Of a stretch of 46,994 bases of DNA, positions 24,343 to 33,044 are shown one piece after another. This DNA comes from an uncultured Pseudomonadota bacterium (GTDB taxonomy: Bacteria; Pseudomonadota; Gammaproteobacteria; Burkholderiales; Methylophilaceae). Under the pieces are notes generated by a model that was not told the DNA's origin, did no database searches, and was given only the letters and a program-made list of their open reading frames with translations. How positions within the stretch are numbered: position 1 is the first letter of the stretch; each line of letters starts with the position of its first letter. The DNA lies in NCBI GenBank assembly GCA_903876765.1, contig CAIRBH010000014.1, positions 1 through 46,994 on the forward strand, read 5' to 3'. Both the position numbers and the translations under genes were made by a program.

Positions 24343-25251
24343 ATGGATAATAATCATGACAAACTGCAGCGCTTCGTATTCGAGAACACGCCAGTACGCG
24401 GCAATTTAATCAATCTGACTAGCACATTTCAGCTTGCGCTTAACAAGCAGAAGCTGCCTAAAAGCCTCAAAAAATCGCTAGGTGAATTAATGGCAGCTAG
24501 CGCCCTACTTGCCGCCACCCTAAAAATGCACGGGGCATTAGTATTGCAAATTCAAAGTAAAGGTGCGTTAAAGTTATTAGTAGTGGAATGTACTTCAGAC
24601 TTAGATAGCTCAATGAAAATACGTGCAACGGCTAAATGGAGTGGCGAGATCGAAGACCATCAAACCATGTTCGAATTAATTGAACATGGTCAATTTATAA
24701 TTACACTAGACCCTAAAGATGGCGGCCAAGCTTACCAAGGCATTGTGCCACTAGAAGGTGATAGCATCAGCGCGATACTTGAAAACTATATGCTGCGTTC
24801 TGAGCAAATTGATACAAAAATCTGGTTATGCTGTGATGGAGAATCTGCTGCTGGTATGTTGATTCAAAAACTGCCTGAAACCATGCATTCTTCACTAGAC
24901 GTGCAAGATGCCGATGTATGGAACCGCGTAAACCATTTAGCTAGCACGGTCACCGATGACGAACTATTGCATTTATCTGCAGAAACACTACTCACACGAC
25001 TATTTAACGAGGAAGATGTGCGGCTATTTGAGGCGACAGACACACAGTTTTTTTGCAGTTGCACCCGAGATAGCGTCGCCAATATGCTGCGCATGTTGGG
25101 TGATGAAGAACTGACGGACATCATTGCAGAGCATGGCAAGATTGAAGTGAACTGTGACTTTTGCAATGCACATTACGCATTTGATCAAGTAGATGCTACG
25201 CAATTATTAATGACTGAAACACCCATCCTTAGCAATGCTAAGTTACATTAA
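24343..25251 (+). CDS. hslO: Redox-regulated chaperone Hsp33
   Basis: The 302-residue protein begins DKLQRFVFENTPVRGNLINL, the Hsp33 signature. It has the C-terminal zinc-binding cysteines in CSC and CDFC (about residues 235-272). Under oxidative stress these cysteines form disulfides and the protein becomes a holdase. An extended -10 (TGCTAAAAT, 24328-24336) sits so close to the ATG that the transcript may have almost no leader. The gene is divergent from the iron cassette and converges on a TrmH-family gene 7 bp away. Confidence 0.95.
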   Translation: MDNNHDKLQRFVFENTPVRGNLINLTSTFQLALNKQKLPKSLKKSLGELMAASALLAATLKMHGALVLQIQSKGALKLLVVECTSDLDSSMKIRATAKWSGEIEDHQTMFELIEHGQFIITLDPKDGGQAYQGIVPLEGDSISAILENYMLRSEQIDTKIWLCCDGESAAGMLIQKLPETMHSSLDVQDADVWNRVNHLASTVTDDELLHLSAETLLTRLFNEEDVRLFEATDTQFFCSCTRDSVANMLRMLGDEELTDIIAEHGKIEVNCDFCNAHYAFDQVDATQLLMTETPILSNAKLH

Positions 25252-25258
25252 AGGCATT

Positions 25259-26050
25259 TTAAATTTGGCTAGTCTGTCTTTTACGCTCAAATAAACAAAC
25301 TGCCGCCGCCGCGCCAGCATTTAGCGACTCTACTCTACCTAGCTTAGTTACTGCCATAGGAATGGTAATGCTTTTACTAGTCGCGGCTATGGTCTGCTGA
25401 CGTAACCCAGCGCCCTCATTGCCAATCACAAAAGCGGTAGCTTGGGTGAAATCTTGCTCATAAAGCGACTCACCTGACATGGTAGTGGCGTAACTATTGC
25501 CGTTAAACTTGTCTAATTCAACAATCAAGTCTGCACGCGACTTAACTGGCAACACAAATTGAGCACCCTGCCCGCCTCGTAAAGCTTTGGGTGACCAAGC
25601 ATCAGTACAGCTGCTCGTTAAATAAACCGCTTCTACGCCAGCCGCCGCCGCAGTGCGCAATAGACTGCCCAGATTACCAGGATCTTGAATGTCTTCTAAC
25701 ATCAAGACAAAACTAGGTGAAGTTGGCAAAGTAATTTGTGGAATTTTTACCAAGGCAAGCACGCCTGTGGCGCTAGCCACTGGCGTCAGTTCGGCAAACA
25801 TCAATGTCGGTAGCATGACGGTAGCAACATGCTGTAAGGCTTGAATCAAGCCAGTAGCTTCAACACTGCTTTGACCTTCAGGAATAATCAGCAGCTCAGG
25901 CTCGGTAAATGCAGCGATATAAGCCTCTATCAAATGCACGCCATCGAGCAAGGTTAGCTCTTCACTGCGCCGCTCACGGGCGTTATCTGCCAGTTTCTTT
26001 AGGTGCTTAAAAACAGGATTATCGCGAGATACGATGTGCTTAAAAGACAT
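25259..26050 (-). CDS. TrmH/SpoU-family RNA 2'-O-ribose methyltransferase
   Basis: The 263-residue protein has an N-terminal substrate-binding domain (about 1-100, with LDGVHLIEAY) and a SPOUT catalytic domain. The three family motifs are IQDPGNLGSLLRTA, FVIGNEGAGL and ESLNAGAAAAVCLFE. It methylates a ribose in rRNA or tRNA; RlmB-, TsnR- or YsgA-like targets are all possible and the exact site cannot be assigned. It follows the arg operon on the same strand, separated by a terminator, and faces hslO. Confidence 0.88.
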   Translation of the reverse strand: MSFKHIVSRDNPVFKHLKKLADNARERRSEELTLLDGVHLIEAYIAAFTEPELLIIPEGQSSVEATGLIQALQHVATVMLPTLMFAELTPVASATGVLALVKIPQITLPTSPSFVLMLEDIQDPGNLGSLLRTAAAAGVEAVYLTSSCTDAWSPKALRGGQGAQFVLPVKSRADLIVELDKFNGNSYATTMSGESLYEQDFTQATAFVIGNEGAGLRQQTIAATSKSITIPMAVTKLGRVESLNAGAAAAVCLFERKRQTSQI

Positions 26051-26084
26051 AAGTATGATTTACCATTAAAGCCTTTGCAGATAC

Positions 26085-26154
26085 AAAAACCGCCTGCCAT
26101 GTCTTTTTTTTACCCCACATGTTTACATAACATGTGTTTTTAGACGGCAAGCGG
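26085..26154 (-). terminator. Branched intrinsic terminator after argG
   Basis: On the minus strand the outer stem pairs CCGCTTGCC with GGCAGGCGG (9 bp including one G-U), extended by GTCT/AGAC, and is followed by five T residues (26089-26085). A second perfect hairpin (CACATGTT/AACATGTG, 26116-26136) sits inside its loop. It lies 32 bp after the argG stop and would end the argDFG transcript. Confidence 0.65.
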
Positions 26155-26186
26155 ATGTAAGGTCGATGCAGCAGATGAGCTTAGGG

Positions 26187-27446
26187 CTATTGTCTGAGCT
26201 TCAGATTGGCTGCAATACGCAATCTCAAGGCATTTAACTTAATAAATCCGCCAGCATCTTTTTGATCATAAGCCCCTTTGTCATCCTCAAAGGTGGCAAT
26301 ACTAGAATCAAATAATGAATTGGTTTGACTATCTCGGCCAGCGACTATCACATTGCCTTTATAAAGCTTAACGCGTACCCAGCCATTAACCACGGCTTGC
26401 GTATGGTCGATCAGGGTTTGAATAGCAACACGCTCAGGGCTCCACCAATAACCGTTATAAATCATGCTGGCGTAACGAGGCATGAGGTCGTCTTTTAAGT
26501 GCGCCACTTCGCGGTCTAAGGTAATAGATTCAATCGCACGATGCGCTTTGAGCATAATTGTACCGCCTGGCGTTTCATAGCAACCGCGTGACTTCATGCC
26601 CACATAGCGGTTTTCTACTAGATCTAGACGACCTATGCCGTGTTTACCACCGATTTTATTCAAATGTGCTAGTAACTCATGTGGTTTCATGGCCTCACCG
26701 TTTAAGCTCACGGGGTCGCCATTGACATACTCTATGTCTAAATATTCAGCCGCATCAGGCGCTTTTTCAGGGCTGACACTCCATCGCCACATAGATTCTT
26801 CGGCCTCGGCCGCAGGGTCTTCTAAATGCCGGCCTTCGTATGAAATATGCAATAAATTAGCATCCATACTATATGGGCTGCCACCTTGCTTATGTTTCAT
26901 CTCAACGGGTATGCCATGAGTTTGGGCATAAGCCATGAGTTTTTCACGACTTAATAAATCCCACTCACGCCAAGGCGCAATAATTTGAATATTAGGGTTT
27001 AAAGCGTATGCGCCCAATTCAAAACGAACCTGATCATTACCTTTGCCAGTCGCACCATGTGAAATGGCGTCAGCATTAGTTTCACGGGCAATTTCTATCA
27101 AACGTTTGGCAATTAAAGGCCGTGCGATTGAGGTGCCTAATAAATACTCACCTTCATACACGGTATTTGCACGAAACATAGGAAAAACGAAGTCACGAAC
27201 AAACTCTTCACGTAGATCATCAATATAAATCTCTTTTACCCCAGCCGCCTTGGCTTTAGACCGAGCAGGCTCTAATTCTTCACCTTGGCCTAAGTCAGCA
27301 GTAAATGTAACGACTTCACATTGGTATTCATCTTGCAACCACTTCAAAATAACCGACGTATCTAGGCCACCTGAATAGGCTAGAACAACTTTTTTCACTG
27401 GTTTTTTTGCACTTTTATTGTCTGTACTCATATTGTCTGTACTCAT
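26187..27446 (-). CDS. argG: Argininosuccinate synthase
   Basis: The 419-residue enzyme joins citrulline and aspartate with ATP in arginine synthesis. Family marks are the PP-loop [10 protein letters not shown], the segment [30 protein letters not shown] and a final [10 protein letters not shown]. The first ten residues are a duplicated MSTDN (see the repeat entry), so the start may be ATG 27446 or 27431. It is the last gene of argD-argF-argG, 3 bp after argF. Confidence 0.96.
   Translation of the reverse strand: MSTDNMSTDNKSAKKPVKKVVLAYSGGLDTSVILKWLQDEYQCEVVTFTADLGQGEELEPARSKAKAAGVKEIYIDDLREEFVRDFVFPMFRANTVYEGEYLLGTSIARPLIAKRLIEIARETNADAISHGATGKGNDQVRFELGAYALNPNIQIIAPWREWDLLSREKLMAYAQTHGIPVEMKHKQGGSPYSMDANLLHISYEGRHLEDPAAEAEESMWRWSVSPEKAPDAAEYLDIEYVNGDPVSLNGEAMKPHELLAHLNKIGGKHGIGRLDLVENRYVGMKSRGCYETPGGTIMLKAHRAIESITLDREVAHLKDDLMPRYASMIYNGYWWSPERVAIQTLIDHTQAVVNGWVRVKLYKGNVIVAGRDSQTNSLFDSSIATFEDDKGAYDQKDAGGFIKLNALRLRIAANLKLRQ
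27417..27446. repeat. Duplicated 15-bp unit containing the argG start codon
   Basis: On the minus strand ATGAGTACAGACAAT occurs twice in perfect tandem (27446-27432 and 27431-27417). Both copies give an ATG in the argG frame. The outer copy lies directly after the argF stop. Confidence 0.85.
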
Positions 27447-27449
27447 TGC

Positions 27450-28364
27450 TTAAACTTTTCCTAATAATAAATATTCCATTAATGCTTTTTGCACATGCAA
27501 ACGGTTTTCTGCCTCATCCCATACCACAGATTGGCTGCCATCAATCACTTCTGCCGAGACTTCTTCACCACGGTGCGCAGGCAAACAATGCATAAAAAGT
27601 GCATCTTTAGCTGCTACTCGCATCATATCGCTATCGACTTGCCAATCGGCAAAGTCGCGCAAACGCTCTTCATTCTCCGCCTCAAAGCCCATGCTAGTCC
27701 AAACATCAGTGGTCACCAAGTCAGCGCCACGCGCCGCATCCATAGGGTCAGCAAATACTTCAAAGTGATTATTGCCATATAAATTTGCACGCTCAGGTTC
27801 AACTTCATAGCCTGGCGGCGTAGACACATGTACGTTAAAATCTAGCACCTCTGCGGCCTGCAGCCAAGTGTTACAAACGTTATTGCTATCCCCTATCCAT
27901 GCGACAGTTTTACCTTGTATAGAGCCACGATGCTCAATATAGGTAAAGATGTCTGCCAAAATTTGGCAGGGGTGATATTCATTGGTGAGGCCATTAATGA
28001 CAGGCACACGAGAATTGGCGGCAAAGCGCTCTATGATTTCCTGCTCAAAAGTACGTATCATCACCACGTCACTCATGCGCGAGATGACTTGCGCGGCATC
28101 TTCTACAGGCTCACCTCTGCCTAACTGTGAATCACGCGTATTCAAATAAATAGCTGAGCCGCCGAGTTGCTGCATACCTGCCTCAAAAGACAAGCGAGTT
28201 CGAGTGCTGGCTTTTTCGAAAATCATCACCAACGTGCGGTCTTGCAAAGGCCAATATTGCTGATAGGCCTTAAATTGGCTTTTAATGAGGCGTGTACGCT
28301 CAAACACATACTCAAGTTCTTGGCGGTTTAAGTCGTTAAATTGTAAAAAATGTTTTATTGCCAT
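27450..28364 (-). CDS. argF: Ornithine carbamoyltransferase
   Basis: The 304-residue enzyme makes citrulline from ornithine and carbamoyl phosphate. It has the carbamoyl-phosphate motif STRTR, the HPCQILADIFTYIEH region and the ornithine-binding FMHCLPAHRG near residue 270. Its length is normal for the family. It lies between argD (72 bp upstream) and argG (3 bp downstream) and is probably co-transcribed with both. Confidence 0.96.
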   Translation of the reverse strand: MAIKHFLQFNDLNRQELEYVFERTRLIKSQFKAYQQYWPLQDRTLVMIFEKASTRTRLSFEAGMQQLGGSAIYLNTRDSQLGRGEPVEDAAQVISRMSDVVMIRTFEQEIIERFAANSRVPVINGLTNEYHPCQILADIFTYIEHRGSIQGKTVAWIGDSNNVCNTWLQAAEVLDFNVHVSTPPGYEVEPERANLYGNNHFEVFADPMDAARGADLVTTDVWTSMGFEAENEERLRDFADWQVDSDMMRVAAKDALFMHCLPAHRGEEVSAEVIDGSQSVVWDEAENRLHVQKALMEYLLLGKV

Positions 28365-28436
28365 AATATTTACCGCATTAATTACAATGCCTATTAGTCT
28401 AAAATTTTAAGTTATTGGATTATATAGTGCTTATAA

Positions 28437-29618
28437 CTAGCTGTTTAAGAATGTTTTAATTAACTTAGCCAAACGCTGAACCAACTCGTTAGCCTCAGAT
28501 TCGTTGATGACTAGCGGGGGCAGCAATCTAACTACTTTATCTGCGGTCACGTTAATCAGCAACTTGGCCTCTAACGCCATTTTCACCAAACTCCCACAAG
28601 GTCTATCTAATTCTATGCCTATCATTAAACCTGAATTGCGCACTGCTAACACCTCAGGGCTATTTTTAAACTCAGCCTCAAAGCCTAAACGAATTAAATT
28701 ACCCATTTTCTCAGCGTTTTTGCACAGGCCTTCTTGTTCTATTGCCTGCAAAGTAGCCAAACCAGCCGCACAGGCCAAGGGATTGCCGCCAAAAGTTGAG
28801 CCATGCTTGCCATACGTCAACACCTCAGCAGCCCTGCCACTAGCCACACAAGCCCCAATGGGGACGCCCGACCCTAAGCCTTTGGCTAAACTCATGACAT
28901 CTGGTTTAATATTGCTGTGCTGAAAAGCAAACCAAGTGCCAGTGCGGCCTATGCCTGTTTGTACTTCATCTAACATCAGCAACCAGCCTTGGGCATCGCA
29001 AATTTGCCGCAATGTTGCTAAATAAGCACTTGCATCTTTCGGAATATTAATACCACCCTCACCCTGCACAGGCTCGACCAAAATAGCCACCACATTAGCG
29101 TTACGTGTGGCCACTTGTTTAACCGCCTCAATGTCGTCATAAGGCACACGAATAAAGCCGCTGACCAAAGGCTCAAAGCCCGCTTGTACTTTACGATTGC
29201 CCGTGGCCGAGAGCGTTGCCATGGTACGGCCATGAAATGACTTATCCATGACGATAATTTCAGGATTGCTAATGCCTTTATTGTGGCCATACAAACGCGC
29301 TAATTTGATGCTAGCTTCGTTCGCTTCGCAGCCAGAGTTGCAAAAGAACACTTTATCCATGCCTGAGACTTCACATAATTTATCGGCCAAAGCCGCTTGC
29401 TCAGCAATATGATAATAATTAGAAACGTGTATCAGTTTGGCCGCTTGCTCGCTGATGGCTTTGACCAGCTTAGGGTGTGCGTGGCCTAAACCATTGACTG
29501 CCACGCCAGCTAAAGCGTCTAAGTACTTCTCGCCTGCTGTATCCCAAAGCCAAACGCCCTCCCCTTTAACAAAGGTCACGGCTTGACGCATATAGGTATT
29601 CATTAAATGATCTGACAT
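28437..29618 (-). CDS. argD: Acetylornithine aminotransferase
   Basis: The 393-residue class III PLP aminotransferase converts N-acetylglutamate semialdehyde to N-acetylornithine. Motifs include FCNSGCEANEASIKLAR, KSFHGRTMATLSATGN, LDEVQTGIGRTG and the PLP-binding lysine in MSLAKGLGSGVPIGA. It is the first gene of the argDFG operon. A strong intrinsic-terminator-like hairpin lies in its leader only 24 bp before the start (see 29643-29669), suggesting control by premature termination. Confidence 0.95.
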   Translation of the reverse strand: MSDHLMNTYMRQAVTFVKGEGVWLWDTAGEKYLDALAGVAVNGLGHAHPKLVKAISEQAAKLIHVSNYYHIAEQAALADKLCEVSGMDKVFFCNSGCEANEASIKLARLYGHNKGISNPEIIVMDKSFHGRTMATLSATGNRKVQAGFEPLVSGFIRVPYDDIEAVKQVATRNANVVAILVEPVQGEGGINIPKDASAYLATLRQICDAQGWLLMLDEVQTGIGRTGTWFAFQHSNIKPDVMSLAKGLGSGVPIGACVASGRAAEVLTYGKHGSTFGGNPLACAAGLATLQAIEQEGLCKNAEKMGNLIRLGFEAEFKNSPEVLAVRNSGLMIGIELDRPCGSLVKMALEAKLLINVTADKVVRLLPPLVINESEANELVQRLAKLIKTFLNS

Positions 29619-29642
29619 AACATTCTTTAAATTAAATTCAAT

Positions 29643-29669
29643 AAAAAACGGCGACTGATGCCGCCGTTT
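29643..29669 (-). terminator. Intrinsic terminator in the argD leader (possible attenuator)
   Basis: Minus-strand RNA would fold AAACGGCG/CGCCGTTT (8 bp, loop GCATCAGT at 29661-29654) and run directly into six U residues (29648-29643). The plus strand has no comparable T tract, so it works towards argD. No gene ends here: the next gene to the right is divergent. It must therefore stop a leader transcript or a small RNA. Confidence 0.65.
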
Positions 29670-29674
29670 GTAAC

Positions 29675-29710
29675 TTATGCAAGTGGATTGATCATGCGGC
29701 GCATGTCCAC
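29675..29710 (-). other. Hairpin and Arg-codon mini-ORF in the argD leader
   Basis: On the minus strand GTGGA and TCCAC (29710-29706, 29687-29683) enclose an inner CATGC/GCATG stem with a 5-nt bulge. The same stretch holds a mini-ORF (29704-29675) reading Met-Arg-Arg-Met-Ile-Asn-Pro-Leu-Ala-stop, with two CGC codons in positions 2 and 3. There is no spaced Shine-Dalgarno sequence. A -10-like TATAAA (29717-29712) would place the transcript start almost at the ATG. The hairpin is seen; translation of the mini-ORF is conjecture. Confidence 0.35.
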
Positions 29711-29863
29711 GTTTATAATGACATACTGCTCATGGAAAGATTAACAATTATTAAATATTGTTATCGATCAGACAATAGGTGTGAGATTATCTGAAAACCC
29801 CTGAATTGGCAAGCCTAGCGCTCACACTAAGCGCTTATAAACAATACTTTAGCGAATATATTC

Positions 29864-30793
29864 ATGTTGAAAAAATTACTGACTAATATAAGCAATAGCC
29901 GCCTGCCTAATTTAGGTAGCTTATGGATGTTAGTTGCCGCGCTTGGCTTTGCCATCATGGGTGCGCTAGTGAAAATAGGCGCAGAAAAATTTAGCAGCAG
30001 TGAATTGGTTTTTTATCGTTCGCTATTAGGTTTAATCGCCATTTATCTCTACATTTGGCATAAAAAACTGCCGCTTGCTAGCCCTGTTATATTCAAACAA
30101 ATATCGCGCGCGCTGGTCGGCTTTGCCTCGCTGGTGCTGTTTTTTTATGCCATTGCCCATTTACCTTTAGCAACTGCAATTACCCTCAACTACACATCCC
30201 CGTTATTTTTAGCGCTATTCACGCCATTTTTATTAGGCGAAAAACCAAAAAAAATCTTGTTTATTGGATTGCTGATTGGCTTTAGCGGGGTCAGTTTATT
30301 GCTCAAGCCCACCCTCAATACGGCCAATTGGTTAGCAGGCAGCTTAGGTTTGCTGTCAGGTTTTGGTGCTGCACTGGCTTATGTGCATGTAAAACAACTA
30401 GGCAAGGTCAATGAGCCAGACTGGCGTACGGTATTTTATTTCACACTGATTTCAACGATTTGTGCAGGCACATGGATGATAGCAACCCCTGAGCAGATGG
30501 CCAGCACTAGCCAAAATAGCTATCAGCTGCACGGCTTTCATACCATTAGCTGGCAAGATTTACCCATTTTATTCGGCTTAGGCCTGTCTGCTACCATCGC
30601 ACAATTAGCCATGACTCGCGCCTACCGCACTGGTGATACCTTGGTAGTAGCCAGTTTAGCCTACGTGACGGTAGTTATAGCGAGCTTATTAGGGGTGCTA
30701 TGGTGGCACGAACATCTAAGCCTAGCTGACTATCTAGCCATAGCTTTGATTATCTTAAGCGGTATTATTAGCCTGCGCAGCACGCAAGGCTAA
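29864..30793 (+). CDS. EamA/DMT-superfamily transporter
   Basis: The 309-residue protein has about ten membrane helices in two EamA repeats (about 18-150 and 165-300). Features are the internal FYRSLLGLIAIYLY, ATAITLNYTSPLFLALFTPFLLGEKP and a C-terminal GTDTLVVASLAYVTVVIASLLGVLWWHE-like segment (here RTGDTLVVASLAYVT). Substrate is unknown; relatives include S-adenosylmethionine and amino-acid transporters. It is divergent from argD and converges on orn with 9 bp between the stops. Confidence 0.85.
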   Translation: MLKKLLTNISNSRLPNLGSLWMLVAALGFAIMGALVKIGAEKFSSSELVFYRSLLGLIAIYLYIWHKKLPLASPVIFKQISRALVGFASLVLFFYAIAHLPLATAITLNYTSPLFLALFTPFLLGEKPKKILFIGLLIGFSGVSLLLKPTLNTANWLAGSLGLLSGFGAALAYVHVKQLGKVNEPDWRTVFYFTLISTICAGTWMIATPEQMASTSQNSYQLHGFHTISWQDLPILFGLGLSATIAQLAMTRAYRTGDTLVVASLAYVTVVIASLLGVLWWHEHLSLADYLAIALIILSGIISLRSTQG

Positions 30794-30802
30794 TTTAGCG
30801 CT

Positions 30803-31366
30803 TTACTTAACGATAAAATGCTCACGGTAATACTTTAACTCATCAATAGACTCATAAATATCAGCCAATGCCTCATGTTTACTGGCTTTTTTAAAGCCTG
30901 CGTAGATCTCTGGCTTCCAGCGGCGCGCCAACTCTTTGAATACGCTAACGTCTAAATTGCGATAATGAAAATATTTTTCTAAATCTGGCATATAGCGCGC
31001 CATAAAGCGGCGGTCTTGGCATATAGAATTGCCACACATGGGTGATTTACCTGCTGGCACGAATTCTTTTAAAAACGCCAGCATTGTCAGCGTCGCTTGC
31101 GCCTCATCAATCTTAGAATCTTTAACCTTCTGAATTAAACCTGAACGACCATGTGCACCCTTATTCCAAGCATCCATGCCATCTAAAACTGCATCAGATT
31201 GATGAATAACCAAAACAGGCGATTCGCCTAATACATTCAATTGGGCATCTGTGACCACCACGGCAAGCTCTAAAATGCGGTCTGAGTCTGGTAACAATCC
31301 ACTCATTTCCATGTCAAGCCAAATTAAATTATTCTGGTTGCTACTAGTACTAGACTCTGCCATCAT
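30803..31366 (-). CDS. orn: Oligoribonuclease
   Basis: The 187-residue DEDDh exonuclease degrades 2-5-nt RNAs, including pGpG from c-di-GMP turnover, and is usually essential. The catalytic residues are visible in WLDMEMSGL (D, E), [12 protein letters not shown] (D) and KHEALADI (H, D). ATG 31366 is preferred because GGAA lies 5 nt upstream; in-frame ATGs at 31375 and 31363 are alternatives. It is divergent from the Ste24-like protease. The orn-rsgA neighbourhood is also seen in E. coli. Confidence 0.95.
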   Translation of the reverse strand: MMAESSTSSNQNNLIWLDMEMSGLLPDSDRILELAVVVTDAQLNVLGESPVLVIHQSDAVLDGMDAWNKGAHGRSGLIQKVKDSKIDEAQATLTMLAFLKEFVPAGKSPMCGNSICQDRRFMARYMPDLEKYFHYRNLDVSVFKELARRWKPEIYAGFKKASKHEALADIYESIDELKYYREHFIVK

Positions 31367-31463
31367 GATTTCCATTAAAATTAATCGTTATAAACAAACT
31401 GAGTGAACCAACACTGAAGAAATGCTTCACAATGTACACATATTAACCGAACTTAAATCAATT

Positions 31464-32708
31464 ATGCCTTTTACACTTACTTTTGTTAGCTTGCTGATCG
31501 CCTCAACTTTAATCCGCCTTTGGCTGGGTGGTAGGCACATTACTTATGTGCAATCCCATCGCAATTTAGTGCCCGCCGCTTTTAGTGACAACATCACTTT
31601 AGATGCCCACCAAAAAGCGGCAGACTACACCGCAGCAAAAACAAAACTAGCGTTGATAGAAACCGTGGTACAAGCATTGTTTTTATTCGCATTGACGCTA
31701 GGCGGCGGACTACAGTTGATTGATGATAGTTGGCGTAGCCTGCTAGTCAATCAAGAAATTATCCGCGGCGCATTGGTTATATGTAGCGCGATGCTGGTAA
31801 GTAGCTTGATTGATTTACCTTTTGAATATTACAAAACCTTTGTAGTAGATGCGCAATTTGGTTTTAACAAAATGACCCACGCCATGTTTGTCAGCGACCT
31901 CATTAAGCATAGCCTGCTAGGGCTAGCCTTAGGCGGCCCACTATTATTGCTAGCCTTGTGGCTCATGCAAGGCGCTGGTGAATATTGGTGGCTATATTTA
32001 TGGCTGGTTTGGAGTGCGTTCAATCTCATCATGCTAGCGCTATACCCGACTTTTATTGCCCCCTTATTCAATAAATTCAGCCCGTTAAATGATGAAGCGC
32101 TAAAACAGCGTATAGAAATATTGCTGACTAAGTGCGGCTTTAAATCTCAAGGCTTGTTTGTCATGGATGGCTCATCTCGTAGCAGTCACGGCAATGCCTA
32201 TTTCACTGGCTTTGGCGCTTCAAAACGCGTGGTATTTTTTGACACCTTGCTTGAACGTTTAAATGCTGATGAAATTGAGTCAGTCCTAGCCCATGAGCTA
32301 GGTCACTTTAAACATAAACACGTTGTCAAGCGCATTGCCATGATGTTTATAGTCAGCTTTTTCGGGTTAGCCTTGCTAGGCTGGTTAATGAACCAACCTT
32401 GGTTCTATCTTAGCCTTGGCGTTAACCAAGTCAGCAATTATATGGCCTTGATGCTATTCATGCTGGTATCGCCAGTATTTCTATTTTTATTGCGCCCATT
32501 CATGGCCAATTATTCACGTCAAAATGAATTTGAAGCTGATGACTACGCAGCTAAACACGCTAGCGCAAAATACTTGGTGCAGGCACTGGTCAAACTTTAT
32601 CGAGATAATGCTTCTACGCTGACGCCAGATCCATTGCATTCTGCTTTTTACGACTCGCATCCGCCAGCTAGCATTAGAATTTCTAAATTGTCAGGGTATA
32701 CTAGCTAG
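31464..32708 (+). CDS. M48-family (Ste24-like) membrane zinc metalloprotease
   Basis: From ATG 31464 the protein is 414 residues, the usual size of bacterial Ste24 homologues; an in-frame ATG at 31422 would add 14 residues. It has about seven membrane helices, a PF06-type N-terminal domain (LVPAAFSD... LIDLPFEYYKTFVVDAQFGFN) and the zinc site HELGHFKHKH with a downstream EFEADDYAA glutamate. It probably cleaves membrane or periplasmic proteins; bacteria lack the CAAX substrates of the yeast enzyme. The next gene is 30 bp downstream. Confidence 0.88.
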   Translation: MPFTLTFVSLLIASTLIRLWLGGRHITYVQSHRNLVPAAFSDNITLDAHQKAADYTAAKTKLALIETVVQALFLFALTLGGGLQLIDDSWRSLLVNQEIIRGALVICSAMLVSSLIDLPFEYYKTFVVDAQFGFNKMTHAMFVSDLIKHSLLGLALGGPLLLLALWLMQGAGEYWWLYLWLVWSAFNLIMLALYPTFIAPLFNKFSPLNDEALKQRIEILLTKCGFKSQGLFVMDGSSRSSHGNAYFTGFGASKRVVFFDTLLERLNADEIESVLAHELGHFKHKHVVKRIAMMFIVSFFGLALLGWLMNQPWFYLSLGVNQVSNYMALMLFMLVSPVFLFLLRPFMANYSRQNEFEADDYAAKHASAKYLVQALVKLYRDNASTLTPDPLHSAFYDSHPPASIRISKLSGYTS

Positions 32709-32738
32709 CTAAATACGTTAGCGGTTAAATGCCCTTTT

Positions 32739-33044
32739 ATGAAAACACTATGCTTAATCTTGCTGTTAGTCAGTCTCAAAGCTTTTGCTGAGCCTTATCC
32801 GCAAGCTGACGCTGCAGCAGGTAAAACATTGGTAGAAAAAAATTGTATTAGCTGCCACGCCAGCAGCTTTGGTGGTGATGGCTCAGTTATTTATACTAGA
32901 GACTTTCACAAAGTCACCAGCGCTAAAGCCTTAGTTGCCCAAGTGCGAAGCTGCAATACTATGCTAGGCCTTAAATGGTTTGAAGATGAAGAATTAAACG
33001 CTGCTAAATATCTCAACACCACTTACTATCAATTTGCTGAATAA
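32739..33044 (+). CDS. Small periplasmic c-type cytochrome
   Basis: The 101-residue precursor has a signal peptide (to about Ala17) and one haem-binding CISCH (36-40). A Met in NTMLGL near residue 77 is a candidate axial ligand. It is a class I monohaem cytochrome, placed in the periplasm. It sits between the Ste24-like protease and rsgA, and neither context gene suggests its redox partner. Its stop lies inside the first codons of rsgA if the TTG at 33034 is used. Confidence 0.88.
   Translation: MKTLCLILLLVSLKAFAEPYPQADAAAGKTLVEKNCISCHASSFGGDGSVIYTRDFHKVTSAKALVAQVRSCNTMLGLKWFEDEELNAAKYLNTTYYQFAE

Noticed and set aside
24328-24343. Leaderless hslO transcript
   Set aside because: An extended -10 sits 6 bp before the ATG, but no -35 or other support was found, so it is only mentioned in the hslO entry.
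26116-26141. Plus-strand intrinsic terminator (CACATGTT hairpin followed by five T)
   Set aside because: No plus-strand gene ends nearby. The hairpin is better explained as the inner arm of the larger minus-strand terminator after argG.
28504-28923. 139-codon plus-strand open frame inside argD
   Set aside because: Antisense to a fully conserved aminotransferase and without family resemblance.
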